This document shows, piece after piece, positions 18,659-26,882 of a stretch of 64,000 bases of DNA (position 1 is the stretch's first letter; every line of letters begins with the position of its first letter). The position numbers were made by a program, and so were the translations under genes. Location: assembly GCF_030815125.1 (NCBI RefSeq), contig NZ_JAUSWH010000002.1, forward strand, positions 451,819 through 515,818, in the 5' to 3' direction. The notes below the pieces were generated by a model that saw only the letters and a program-made list of their open reading frames with translations, did not search any database and had not been told where the DNA came from. The stretch comes from Allorhizobium paknamense. GTDB lineage: Bacteria > Pseudomonadota > Alphaproteobacteria > Rhizobiales > Rhizobiaceae.

Positions 18659-19285
18659 CTATTCAAGCAGGCTTCTGCTGGTGATGAGATCGACACCGGC
18701 GTCGCGCATTTCGGCCAGCGCTGCATCCACCGTCAGCGGATCGATGCCCCGGCAGCCATCCATGATCAGCCGAACCTTCACGCCCGGCAGCATGTCCAGC
18801 GCGTCGAGGGCCGAGAATTTTACGCAGTAATCGGTAGCAAGGCCCATGATGTCCAGCAGCGTCACACCCTTTTCCGTCAGTTGGGCGGCAAGACCTGTCA
18901 GTGCGGACTTATCATTGTCGCGAAAGGCGGAGTAGCTGTCCACGGCGGGATTGGTGCCCTTCTGCTGGATGATCCCGATCCGCTCCACATCAAGATCGGG
19001 ATGAAAGGCGGCATCCGCCGTGCCCTGCACGCAATGGTCCGGCCACATCATTTGCGGCTTGCCGGAAAGCTCGCCCATCTCGAAGGGATGGCGGCCGGGA
19101 TGCTGCGAGGCGAAACTGCCGTGATTGTGGGGATGCCAATCCTGCGAGGCGGCGATCAGATCATAGCCGCCATGCGCCATCAACGCATTGGCCACCGGCA
19201 CCACGGCATCGCCCTCCGGAACCGGAAGATTGCCGCCGGGGCAGAAACCGTTCTGGATATCGATCAGCAGCAGGGCGCGGGTCAT
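18659..19285 (-). CDS. pncA: Nicotinamidase (bifunctional nicotinamidase/pyrazinamidase)
   Basis: 208 residues from MTRALLLIDIQNGFCPGG, AAGGAAG upstream. Hydrolyses nicotinamide to nicotinate for NAD salvage. Catalytic triad visible: Asp in LLIDIQNGF, Lys in IQKGTNP, Cys in GLATDYCVKFSA. Metal site Asp-His-His in AASQDWHPHNHGSF. The segment WPDHCVQGT is also a family signature. The gene stands alone, ending close to the panC upstream region on the same strand. Confidence 0.94.
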   Translation of the reverse strand: MTRALLLIDIQNGFCPGGNLPVPEGDAVVPVANALMAHGGYDLIAASQDWHPHNHGSFASQHPGRHPFEMGELSGKPQMMWPDHCVQGTADAAFHPDLDVERIGIIQQKGTNPAVDSYSAFRDNDKSALTGLAAQLTEKGVTLLDIMGLATDYCVKFSALDALDMLPGVKVRLIMDGCRGIDPLTVDAALAEMRDAGVDLITSRSLLE

Positions 19286-19506
19286 GGTCTTCCTTTTCCG
19301 CCGGAATTCGGCCTTGGCAAGTCGGATGCGTCGTTTGCAAAGTGGCAAAGCGGCCGGGTGAGTTCAAGAGGGCGGGGAGTTCAAGGGGCTGGCATGGATC
19401 TTGCTGCTTCGTTCACGCGTCTGTCTTTTTCTCAAAACAATCGGCACCTGCGGTTTTAAACGGCAGGATGTGCCGCAATTGCAATCCAAAGACGCAAGGA
19501 GAGATG

Positions 19507-20112
19507 ATGGATATTCAAACGCTTCTGACCTTCGCTCTGGCTTTCTTCGTTTTTGCCGCAAGTCCCGGCCCCGATAACCTGACCATCCTTTCCAAAACCG
19601 TGTCCAATGGGCCGGCGCATGGTATCGCTTATGGGGTAGGGGTTGTTACCAGCATCGTGCTGTTTGTCATCATGGCGGCCATCGGCTTCAACGCGCTCTC
19701 GCAATACATGAATGAAAACCTGCGCGTCATTCAGTATGCCGGTGCATGCTACCTGATCTATACCGGCGTGATGATGTGGCGGGCGAATCCCGTCTTGCAG
19801 CCTCGGTCCCTGCGCGGCGGGCTGCCGCGCCTGTTTTTTACCGGCTTCGTGCTGAATGTTTCCAATCCGAAAATGCCGGTGTTCTATCTTGCCCTTCTGC
19901 CGGGCGTTCTTGGCCTTCGCCCGCTGGGCCTTGTCGATACGCTGGAGCTTCTGGCCGTGATCGGGCTGGTTGAAACCGTGGTCATCGGGGGGCATGTGCT
20001 TCTGGCTTGCAAAGCCAAGGCCGCACTCGGCACGCCGCGCAACATAAGGCGGCTCAATCGCGGGGCCGGAACGCTGATGGTCGGTGCGGGTGTCCTGGTT
20101 GCCAGCCGATGA
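19507..20112 (+). CDS. LysE family translocator
   Basis: 201 residues from MDIQTLLTFALAFFV. AAGGAG sits 5 bases before this ATG; the ATG three bases earlier would be too close. Six hydrophobic spans and the family motif FAASPGPDNLTIL (SPGPD/N) near residue 20. LysE/RhtB proteins export amino acids across the inner membrane by proton exchange. Middle segment FTGFVLNVSNPKMPVFYLALLPG is typical. Substrate not predictable. Confidence 0.9.
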   Translation: MDIQTLLTFALAFFVFAASPGPDNLTILSKTVSNGPAHGIAYGVGVVTSIVLFVIMAAIGFNALSQYMNENLRVIQYAGACYLIYTGVMMWRANPVLQPRSLRGGLPRLFFTGFVLNVSNPKMPVFYLALLPGVLGLRPLGLVDTLELLAVIGLVETVVIGGHVLLACKAKAALGTPRNIRRLNRGAGTLMVGAGVLVASR

Positions 20113-20292
20113 TCACCTCCCGAAAATAATAGATTTTGTTATGGAACAAAACGACGTGCAGCCCGTTTGCAGATTACGCGCGTCGTTACCATCGTCGTTT
20201 ACGGATGAAGATCATTGGTGATCGGAAGCCGCAGGGGAGAAGGTCGGTTTTCGGCGTGTGTCCCTGTTCTTCCCAACACAGTGGATTTCGGA

Positions 20293-22626
20293 ATGATCCT
20301 CACCCTGACTGTTATCGTTTTTGCCGTGATCGGGCTCGTGCTCGGCGGTGGCGGCGCTTATCTTCTTTCGCTCGGCGGCAGCCCTTTTTATCTCGTGGCC
20401 GGGCTGGTTTTTCTGGCAACAGGCCTGTTGCTTGCCCTTCGGCGCAGTTCCGCGCTCTGGCTCTATGGCCTTTTCATTCTCGGCTGCCTTGCCTGGGCCG
20501 TTTCCGAGGTGGGGTTTGACTGGTGGCAGCTCGGCACGCGCGGCGGTCTGGTCATCGTGCTCGGCTTCGTGCTGTTGCTCCCCGCCGTGCGCCGCCGCCT
20601 GGGTCCACTGCACCGGCGGGAAGGCGGTATCAGCGCCAGCGCCTGGCCTGTGGCGCTGCCCGTGCTGATCGCACTGATCGTTGCCGGTTATTCGATCACG
20701 CAGGACCCCTATGACAAGGTGGGCTCGCTTGATCTGAAAACTGCCTCGGCTACGCCGAGCTATGGCGGCAATGTGCCGGACGGGGAATGGCATCAATATG
20801 GCCGAACCCCCTATGGCCAGCGCTATTCGCCGCTCAACCAGATCACGCCGGATAACGTCAAGACGCTGAAGACCGCCTGGACCTTCGAGACCGGAGACGT
20901 GAAACAGCCCGGCGATGTGGGCGAGACCACCTATCAGGTCACGCCGCTGAAGGTAGGGGATACGCTTTATCTCTGCACGCCGCATAATTGGGCAATTGCG
21001 GTGGATGCTGCCACCGGCAAGCAGAAATGGAAATATGACCCCAATGTCGGCCTCAATCCTGACCGTCAGCACCAGACCTGCCGTGGTGTGACCTATTACA
21101 AGGATCAGGCGGCACCTGCCGGTGCGCCCTGCGCAGAGCGGGTCTATCTGCCCACTTCCGATGCACGGCTGATTGCGCTGGACGCCAGAAACGGCTCTGT
21201 CTGTGAAGGCTTTGCCGATCGCGGCGTGCTGCATCTGGAACAGGGCATGCCTTATAATCCGGCGGGCTATTACTACTCCACCTCACCGCCGGTCATTGCC
21301 GCGGGCAAGATCATCATCGGCGGGGCGGTCAACGACAATTATTCCATCCACGAGCAATCCGGGGTTATCCGGGCCTTTGACGTGAACACTGGTGCGCTCG
21401 TGTGGAACTGGGACAGTGGCAATCCGACGGAAACCACGCCCCTGCCGCCGGGCAAGACCTATACGGTCAATTCTCCTAATAGCTGGTCGGTATTTGCCGT
21501 GGATGAGCAGCTTGGCCTTGTCTATATCCCGCTCGGCAATCAGGTGCCGGACCAGATCGGCATTGGCCGCAGCGCCAATGTGGAGAAATATTCCGCAGGC
21601 GTGGTGGCGCTGGATGTGAATTCCGGCAAGGACCGCTGGATGCAGCAGTTCGTCCACCACGATCTCTGGGATATGGACGTGCCCGCCCAGCCGGTGCTGC
21701 TGGACCTGACGCGCGATGGCGCGACCATTCCCGCACTGGTGCAGGTAACGAAGCAGGGCGATGTCTACGTGCTGGACCGCCGCACGGGTCAGCCGATCAT
21801 TCCCGTCAAGGAATTGCCGGCAGCGCCCAGTACCATTCCGGGGGAGAAGGCTTCTCCCACCCAGCCTATCTCCGGGCTTACCTTCCGTCCGCCGAAGATG
21901 GAAGAGCGCAATATGTGGGGCGTGAGCCTGATCGACCAGATGGTCTGCCGCATCAAGTTCCACCAGTTGCGCTATGAGGGGCAGTATACCCCGCCCTCGC
22001 TGGAAGGCTCGATCATTTACCCTGGCAATTTCGGCACGTTCAACTGGGGCTCTGTCGCCGTCGATCCGGAAAAGCAGGTGATGTTCGGCATGCCGACCTA
22101 TCTGGCCTTTACCTCCCGGCTGGTGCCGCGCGATCAGGTGCCGCCGAAGGGGCAGGATGAGAAGGGCTCGGAACAGGGGCTGAACCGCAATGATGGCGCG
22201 CCCTACGGCGTCTATATGGGGCCGTTCCTGTCGCCGCTTGGCATTCCCTGCCAGGCGCCGCCATGGGGCTATGTGACCGGTGTGGATCTGAAGACCGGCG
22301 AGATCGCCTATAAGCATCGCAACGGCACCGTTTATGACATGACGCCGCTGCCCTTGCCCTTCAAGGTGGGCGTACCGGGCATTGGCGGCCCGATGATCAC
22401 CAAGGGCGGCGTCGCCTTCCTCGGTGCTGCAGTCGATAATTATCTGCGGGCCTACAATCTTGCCGATGGCACGGAGCTGTGGAAGGCACGGCTTCCCGCC
22501 GGTGGTCAGGCGACACCCATGACCTATGAGCTGAACGGCAAGCAATATGTGGTGATGGTGGCCGGCGGTCACGGCTCCATCGGCACCAAGCCGGGGGATT
22601 ATGTGATCGCCTATACCTTGCCCTGA
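20293..22626 (+). CDS. gcd: Membrane-bound PQQ-dependent glucose dehydrogenase
   Basis: 777 residues from MILTLTVIVFAVIGL. Oxidises glucose (and other aldoses) to the lactone in the periplasm and passes electrons to ubiquinone. The N-terminus has five membrane segments (to about residue 145), then an eight-bladed propeller that binds PQQ: HQYGRTPYGQRYSPLNQI, TYQVTPLKVGDTLYLCTPHN, DPNVGLNP, QTCRGV, TSPPVIAAGKIIIGG, FVHHDLWDMDVPAQP, GPMITKGGVAFLGAAVDNYLRA, and the end GGHGSIGTKPGDYVIAYTLP. These match mGDH rather than soluble or methanol-type enzymes. A TTG at 20215 in the same frame gives a longer product without a ribosome-binding site. No pqq synthesis genes are in the window, so cofactor supply is unknown. 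Confidence 0.93.
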   Translation: MILTLTVIVFAVIGLVLGGGGAYLLSLGGSPFYLVAGLVFLATGLLLALRRSSALWLYGLFILGCLAWAVSEVGFDWWQLGTRGGLVIVLGFVLLLPAVRRRLGPLHRREGGISASAWPVALPVLIALIVAGYSITQDPYDKVGSLDLKTASATPSYGGNVPDGEWHQYGRTPYGQRYSPLNQITPDNVKTLKTAWTFETGDVKQPGDVGETTYQVTPLKVGDTLYLCTPHNWAIAVDAATGKQKWKYDPNVGLNPDRQHQTCRGVTYYKDQAAPAGAPCAERVYLPTSDARLIALDARNGSVCEGFADRGVLHLEQGMPYNPAGYYYSTSPPVIAAGKIIIGGAVNDNYSIHEQSGVIRAFDVNTGALVWNWDSGNPTETTPLPPGKTYTVNSPNSWSVFAVDEQLGLVYIPLGNQVPDQIGIGRSANVEKYSAGVVALDVNSGKDRWMQQFVHHDLWDMDVPAQPVLLDLTRDGATIPALVQVTKQGDVYVLDRRTGQPIIPVKELPAAPSTIPGEKASPTQPISGLTFRPPKMEERNMWGVSLIDQMVCRIKFHQLRYEGQYTPPSLEGSIIYPGNFGTFNWGSVAVDPEKQVMFGMPTYLAFTSRLVPRDQVPPKGQDEKGSEQGLNRNDGAPYGVYMGPFLSPLGIPCQAPPWGYVTGVDLKTGEIAYKHRNGTVYDMTPLPLPFKVGVPGIGGPMITKGGVAFLGAAVDNYLRAYNLADGTELWKARLPAGGQATPMTYELNGKQYVVMVAGGHGSIGTKPGDYVIAYTLP

Positions 22627-22666
22627 CCGGATGGCATCCGGTTTTCAAAAACCCGATGCCATCCGG
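22627..22666. terminator. Hairpin downstream of gcd
   Basis: Perfect 12-bp arms CCGGATGGCATC / GATGCCATCCGG immediately after the gcd stop, with a GGTTTT/AAACC inner pairing. The base run after it is A rather than T on the plus strand, so it is a poor classic terminator; it may protect the mRNA end. Confidence 0.5.
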
Positions 22667-22933
22667 AAAAAAGTTACGAGGAAGCGGACCCCTTCATGCC
22701 CTTTGTGGCGGGAGGGGTCTTCTTTTGGCACAGAATTGTGAACGGCGACCTGGGGCTATTTATCGGTCAACGGTTTTATATGTCTCTGAATTCGGTAGGT
22801 TTTTAGAAGCAGAATCGCTGTTTGGGTGCGTGTTTTAGGTGAAGGTTTACGCTCAATTGCCTTCCGTTACGGCAACCAAACCTTAACCATGCAAGGCTTA
22901 AAACCGAATCACTCTGTTTGAAGGATGGTTCGC

Positions 22934-23212
22934 ATGACTAACACTGCCGCCAAGCTCCAGCCCGCTCCGGCCACGCTCGCCTTTTTTCCGCTTGCAAGCC
23001 GCCGTCAACTGGTGCGCAGCGCCGCCCGCGAACTGAACAGCCTTCACGGTGAAGAGGCCAATACCTATTGGCGTACCACCTGCAAGAAGCTTGGCGCCGA
23101 ACTGCTGGACCTCGGCTGCCCGGCAGACGCCATGCGCGAAGAGATCATCGAATTTCAGGAAGCCGTGCAGATGGAACTGATGTGGCTGCACCGCGAGGCC
23201 GCAAGGGTTTAA
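22934..23212 (+). CDS. DUF6074 family small protein
   Basis: 92 residues from MTNTAAKLQPAPATLAFF; the ribosome-binding site GAAGGA favours this ATG over one three codons earlier. Contains PLASRRQLVRSAARELNSLH and AEFF-like C-terminal helix. I recall this as DUF6074, common in Rhizobiaceae, function unknown. Predicted all-helical and soluble. Confidence 0.7.
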   Translation: MTNTAAKLQPAPATLAFFPLASRRQLVRSAARELNSLHGEEANTYWRTTCKKLGAELLDLGCPADAMREEIIEFQEAVQMELMWLHREAARV

Positions 23213-23260
23213 ACCCGATTTGCAACCTGGTGAGAGTGCTTTCCTTTTTCTGCCAGCACT

Positions 23261-23310
23261 CCATGAAGAACCTCTCTGCGCCATATAGGGCGCAGAGAGG
23301 TTCTTCATGG
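23261..23310. terminator. Very strong hairpin with 22-bp arms
   Basis: Arms start CCATGAAGAACCTC and end GAGGTTCTTCATGG; 22 bp on each side, all paired, 6-base loop ATATAG. No T-run follows on either strand. It is either a transcription barrier for the DUF6074 gene or a single-copy palindromic repeat with a GGCGC core. Confidence 0.55.
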
Positions 23311-23330
23311 AGCTTATTGTGTCTGCCTAC

Positions 23331-23371
23331 TGCATAATTCCTTAAATCGATATTGATTTAAAGAACTATGA
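23331..23371. repeat. Decayed repeat module D
   Basis: Begins TGCATAATTCCTTAAATCGA like the other D copies but the right arm is altered (AAGAACTATGAA instead of ATTATGCA). Confidence 0.55.
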
Positions 23372-23554
23372 AATGGCATTTTTTCTCCAAGCATAATTCG
23401 ATGGTGCCTGTGACGTCCCCGGTGGGGCCGCGCCCCGGTATTTTGTGACTTTTATATTTGACAATGCCGTGTGCAATATGTTTCCTGAATGCACGTAAAA
23501 GGTGATTTTGCAGGTATTTATATATCTTTTACTATCTGATGGAATGGAAATAAT

Positions 23555-24199
23555 ATGCAAGTTTCTTTATGGATTGCATTCGCTGTGGCATATATGGGAA
23601 TAACATTGTCACCCGGCCCGAATGTGATGATTGTGCTGACGCATGCTGCAAAGTATGGTTTTCGTCATATCTATGTAACGATTGCTGGTAATCTCACCTG
23701 CCAACTGCTCATTATTACGGCCATTGGCCTTGGAGTCGGTGCTCTGCTTACGGTTGATACCGTCGTCTATCACTGGATGAAATATGTCGGGGCGGCTTAT
23801 CTGGTCTATCTGGGCGTGCGGATTGTCTACAATGTCTTTGTGAAAGGACGCGCCACCAATCTCAATCTGGTTGATCCGGGTGTGAAGCAGGAAAGGCTAC
23901 CGTCTTTTCGCAGGCGCTATCTTGAAGGTGTTGCCGTTTCCGCCAGCAATCCGAAGACGGTTATATTTCTGTCTGCCTTTCTGCCGCAATTTGTTTCCAG
24001 AGATATGCCGATCTTTCCGCAGTTTGCTATCATGTTTTTGACAATTGCGATGATCGTTACAACCATTCATTCGGTTTACGCGCTTTTGCTGATCGTGATG
24101 AAGGCGCGACTGTCGGGCTCTCTTTCCAGCCGTTTCTTTCCCGGCCTGACGGCAGCGATCTATCTGTTTCTCGGTGCAAGCCTGGGCTGGTCAGCCTGA
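23555..24199 (+). CDS. LysE family translocator, AT-rich upstream
   Basis: 214 residues, six hydrophobic spans, motif ITLSPGPNVMIVL near residue 20 and VSASNPKTVIFLSAFLPQF in the middle; both are diagnostic of LysE/RhtB exporters. The C-terminal half carries FFPGLTAAIYLFLGASLG. Codon usage and base composition in the first third, and the 100 bases upstream, are richer in A and T than neighbours (for example ATATATGGGAATAACATTG), which suggests later acquisition. Substrate unknown. Confidence 0.88.
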   Translation: MQVSLWIAFAVAYMGITLSPGPNVMIVLTHAAKYGFRHIYVTIAGNLTCQLLIITAIGLGVGALLTVDTVVYHWMKYVGAAYLVYLGVRIVYNVFVKGRATNLNLVDPGVKQERLPSFRRRYLEGVAVSASNPKTVIFLSAFLPQFVSRDMPIFPQFAIMFLTIAMIVTTIHSVYALLLIVMKARLSGSLSSRFFPGLTAAIYLFLGASLGWSA

Positions 24200-24229
24200 G
24201 TGGGAAAGACTCAGTTGGTGACAAATTAA

Positions 24230-24275
24230 CTGAAGTCCTCCCGGAAAGACCGGTTCACACTTTTGCGCGACATCC
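24230..24275. repeat. Partial palindromic repeat
   Basis: Contains CCCGGAAAGACCGGTTC then ACACTTTTGCGCGACATCC, matching the right arm of the palindrome at 5390-5437. Left arm decayed. Lies between convergent LysE and uvrD genes. Confidence 0.5.
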
Positions 24276-24287
24276 TTAGCCTTCCTC

Positions 24288-26798
24288 TCAAGCCCGCTCT
24301 ACAAAGCCGTCCAGCACGCGCTTTTGTCCGGCCCGGTCGAAATCGATCGTCAGCTTGTTTCCCTCTATGGCCGAAATATTGCCGTTTCCGAACTTGATGT
24401 GAAACACCCGGTCGCCCACGGCAAAGCGTGAGGGCTCGGTGCTGGTGGATTTGGCCACCAGTTCGCCCTCGATGGTGCGGCCGCGCGGGCCGCTTTCGCC
24501 GTAACCGATGCGCTCCACCGCGTGGCCGGAGCGGGTGCCCCAATTGTCACGCGTGGCGTCGGTCCGGTTTTGCTGGGCGCGTTTCCAGCCGGGGGTGGAG
24601 TAGCTGTTGGTGAAGGGCTCGGCCTTGTCGAAGCGGGACTGACCGTAGCCGCCGCGTCCATAGCCGCCATAGCTGGTGTCCACCTCCGCCACTTCCACAT
24701 GCATGGGCGGCAACTCGTCCAGGAAGCGGGAGGGCATGGTGGACTGCCACAGCCCATGAATGCGGCGGTTGGAGACGAACCACAGATGGCAGCGCCGCTT
24801 GGCGCGGGTAATGCCGACATAGGCCAGCCGCCGTTCTTCCTCCAGCCCGGCGCGCCCGCCTTCATCCAGCGCCCGCTGGTGCGGAAAGAGCCCCTCCTCC
24901 CAGCCGGGCAGGAAGACGGTATCGAATTCCAGCCCCTTGGCCGAATGCAGCGTCATGATCGAGACGGCGTCCAGATCCTCGTTCTGTTCGGCATCCATGA
25001 CCAGCGAGACGTGTTCGAGAAAGCCGCGCAGGCTCTCGAAGGCTTCCATGGAGCGGATCAGTTCCTTCAGGTTTTCCAGCCGTCCCGGCGCTTCCGCCGA
25101 TTTGTCGTTCTGCCACATGGCGGTATAGCCGCTTTCGTCGAGAATCTGTTCGGCCAGTTCCGTATGGGGCGTGTTTTCCAGCAAGCCCTGCCAGCGGCGG
25201 AAATCCGCCACGACATCGAACAGCGCCTTGCGCGCTTTCGGCTTCAATTCGTCGGTCTCGATAATATCGGCGGCCGCGGCCAGCATGGGAATGTCGCGGG
25301 CGCGGGCATAGTCATGCAGGGTGCGGATCGTGGTATCGCCCAGCCCGCGTTTCGGCGTGTTGACGATGCGCTCGAAGGCCAGATCGTCGGCGGGCTGGCA
25401 GACGAGGCGGAAATAGGCCATGGCATCGCGAATTTCCAGCCGCTCGTAAAAGCGTGGCCCGCCGATGACGCGGTAATTCAGCCCAAGCGTGACGAAGCGA
25501 TCTTCGAATTCGCGCATCTGGAAGGAGGCGCGCACCAGAATGGCCATGTCGTTCAGGTTATGCTTGCGGCCAGTGGCGTCGCCCCGCTGCAAACGTTCAA
25601 TTTCTTCGCCGACGGCGCGGGCCTCCTCTTCCGAATCCCAGGCCGCATGCACCACCACTTTTTCGTCATCCGGGTCGGTGCGGTCGGTAAACAGCGTCTT
25701 GCCGAGGCGGCCTTCATTATGGGCAATGAGATGACCGGCAGCCCCCAGAATATGTTCGGTCGAGCGGTAATTGCGCTCCAGCTTGATGACCTTTGCACCG
25801 GGAAAATCCTTCTCGAAGCGCAGAATGTTATCCACCTCGGCGCCGCGCCAGCCATAGATCGACTGGTCGTCATCGCCCACGCAGCACAGATTGACCGGCT
25901 CGTTTTTCCCTCCGGCTGAAGCGGGACGCTGCGCCAGAAGCCGCAGCCACATATATTGCGCGGTGTTGGTGTCCTGATACTCATCCACCAGAATGTAGCG
26001 GAACTTCTGGTGATAATCCCTGAGCACGTCGGGATTGGCCCGGAACATGCGGATGGGATGCAGCAGAAGATCGCCGAAATCGCAGGCGTTCAGGCTTTTC
26101 AGCCGGTTTTGATAGGCGGTGTAAAGCTCGCGGCCCTTGCCATTGGCAAAGGCGCGGGCGTCGCCCTCCGGGATCTGCGCCGGATCGAGGCCCTTGTTCT
26201 TCCAGCCATCGATCATGGCGGCGAATTGCTTGGCCGGCCAGCGCTTGTCATCAATGCCTTCGGCCTGGATCAACTGCTTGATCAGCCGCACCACGTCATC
26301 GGTATCGAGAATGGTGAAATCGGAGGAAAGCCCCACCAGTTCGGCATGACGGCGCAGTAGCTTAACGCCGATGGAGTGGAAGGTGCCGAGCCATGGCATG
26401 CCCTCCACCTGACCGCCGACCAGATGGCCGATGCGTTCCTTCATTTCCCGCGCCGCCTTGTTGGTGAAGGTGACGGCAAGGATCTGGCTGGGAAAGGCGC
26501 GACCGGTGGCCAGAATATGGGCGATGCGGGTGGTGAGCACGCGCGTCTTGCCAGTGCCCGCACCGGCCAGCACCAGCACAGGCCCATCCAGCGTTTCCAC
26601 CGCTTCGCGCTGCTCCGGGTTCAGCCCCGAAAGATAATCCGGCTGGCGGGCCTGATCGCGCGCGGCCATGGCGCGGGCGGCAATGCCAAGGCCGCCGCCA
26701 GCAGAAGGGCCAGAGGAAGGCGAAGGCGCAGCGACCGGCTTCTTGCGCGGCGCGGGTTCCTCGTCAAAGAAGGGAATATCGTCAAAACCGTTGCTCAT
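24288..26798 (-). CDS. uvrD: UvrD/PcrA-type ATP-dependent DNA helicase
   Basis: 836 residues from MSNGFDDIPFFDEEP. A 3'-5' superfamily 1 helicase in nucleotide excision and mismatch repair. Motifs in order: GLNPEQREAVETLDGP (Q), AGAGTGKTRVLTTR (I), VTFTNKAAREMKERI (Ia), VDEYQDTN (II), GDDDQSIYGWRGA (III), LERNYRST (IV), TLHSAKGLEFDTVFLPGWEEGLFP (V), RRLAYVGITRAKRR (VI). The C-terminal part has a Tudor-like end (FAVGDRVFHIKFGNGNISAIEG) as in PcrA. It follows lodA-lodB on the same strand, 84 bases after lodB. Rhizobia often have two uvrD-like genes; which one this is cannot be decided here. Confidence 0.94.
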   Translation of the reverse strand: MSNGFDDIPFFDEEPAPRKKPVAAPSPSSGPSAGGGLGIAARAMAARDQARQPDYLSGLNPEQREAVETLDGPVLVLAGAGTGKTRVLTTRIAHILATGRAFPSQILAVTFTNKAAREMKERIGHLVGGQVEGMPWLGTFHSIGVKLLRRHAELVGLSSDFTILDTDDVVRLIKQLIQAEGIDDKRWPAKQFAAMIDGWKNKGLDPAQIPEGDARAFANGKGRELYTAYQNRLKSLNACDFGDLLLHPIRMFRANPDVLRDYHQKFRYILVDEYQDTNTAQYMWLRLLAQRPASAGGKNEPVNLCCVGDDDQSIYGWRGAEVDNILRFEKDFPGAKVIKLERNYRSTEHILGAAGHLIAHNEGRLGKTLFTDRTDPDDEKVVVHAAWDSEEEARAVGEEIERLQRGDATGRKHNLNDMAILVRASFQMREFEDRFVTLGLNYRVIGGPRFYERLEIRDAMAYFRLVCQPADDLAFERIVNTPKRGLGDTTIRTLHDYARARDIPMLAAAADIIETDELKPKARKALFDVVADFRRWQGLLENTPHTELAEQILDESGYTAMWQNDKSAEAPGRLENLKELIRSMEAFESLRGFLEHVSLVMDAEQNEDLDAVSIMTLHSAKGLEFDTVFLPGWEEGLFPHQRALDEGGRAGLEEERRLAYVGITRAKRRCHLWFVSNRRIHGLWQSTMPSRFLDELPPMHVEVAEVDTSYGGYGRGGYGQSRFDKAEPFTNSYSTPGWKRAQQNRTDATRDNWGTRSGHAVERIGYGESGPRGRTIEGELVAKSTSTEPSRFAVGDRVFHIKFGNGNISAIEGNKLTIDFDRAGQKRVLDGFVERA

Positions 26799-26882
26799 GC
26801 CGCCCAATGTAGTGATTCGGGCCGGAAAGGCTAGCAAATGTTCCGGTTTTATTCTGATTTTTCCGGCTTCTGCCCCTGTTTT

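Larger units (their letters stand above)
23213..23554. other. Intergenic region: long hairpin, decayed D module, AT-rich stretch
   Basis: 342 bp. It holds a near-perfect 50-bp hairpin (23261-23310), a decayed D repeat (23331-23371), and an AT-rich stretch 23440-23554 whose base composition is unlike most of the window. The last part probably contains the promoter of the following LysE gene. Confidence 0.6.

Noticed and set aside
18065..19459. 464-residue plus-strand frame opposite panC and pncA
   Set aside because: Antisense shadow; both minus-strand genes have full catalytic motifs.
20215..20292. Longer gcd start from TTG
   Set aside because: It would add 26 residues with no membrane character and no ribosome-binding site ahead of the first membrane span.
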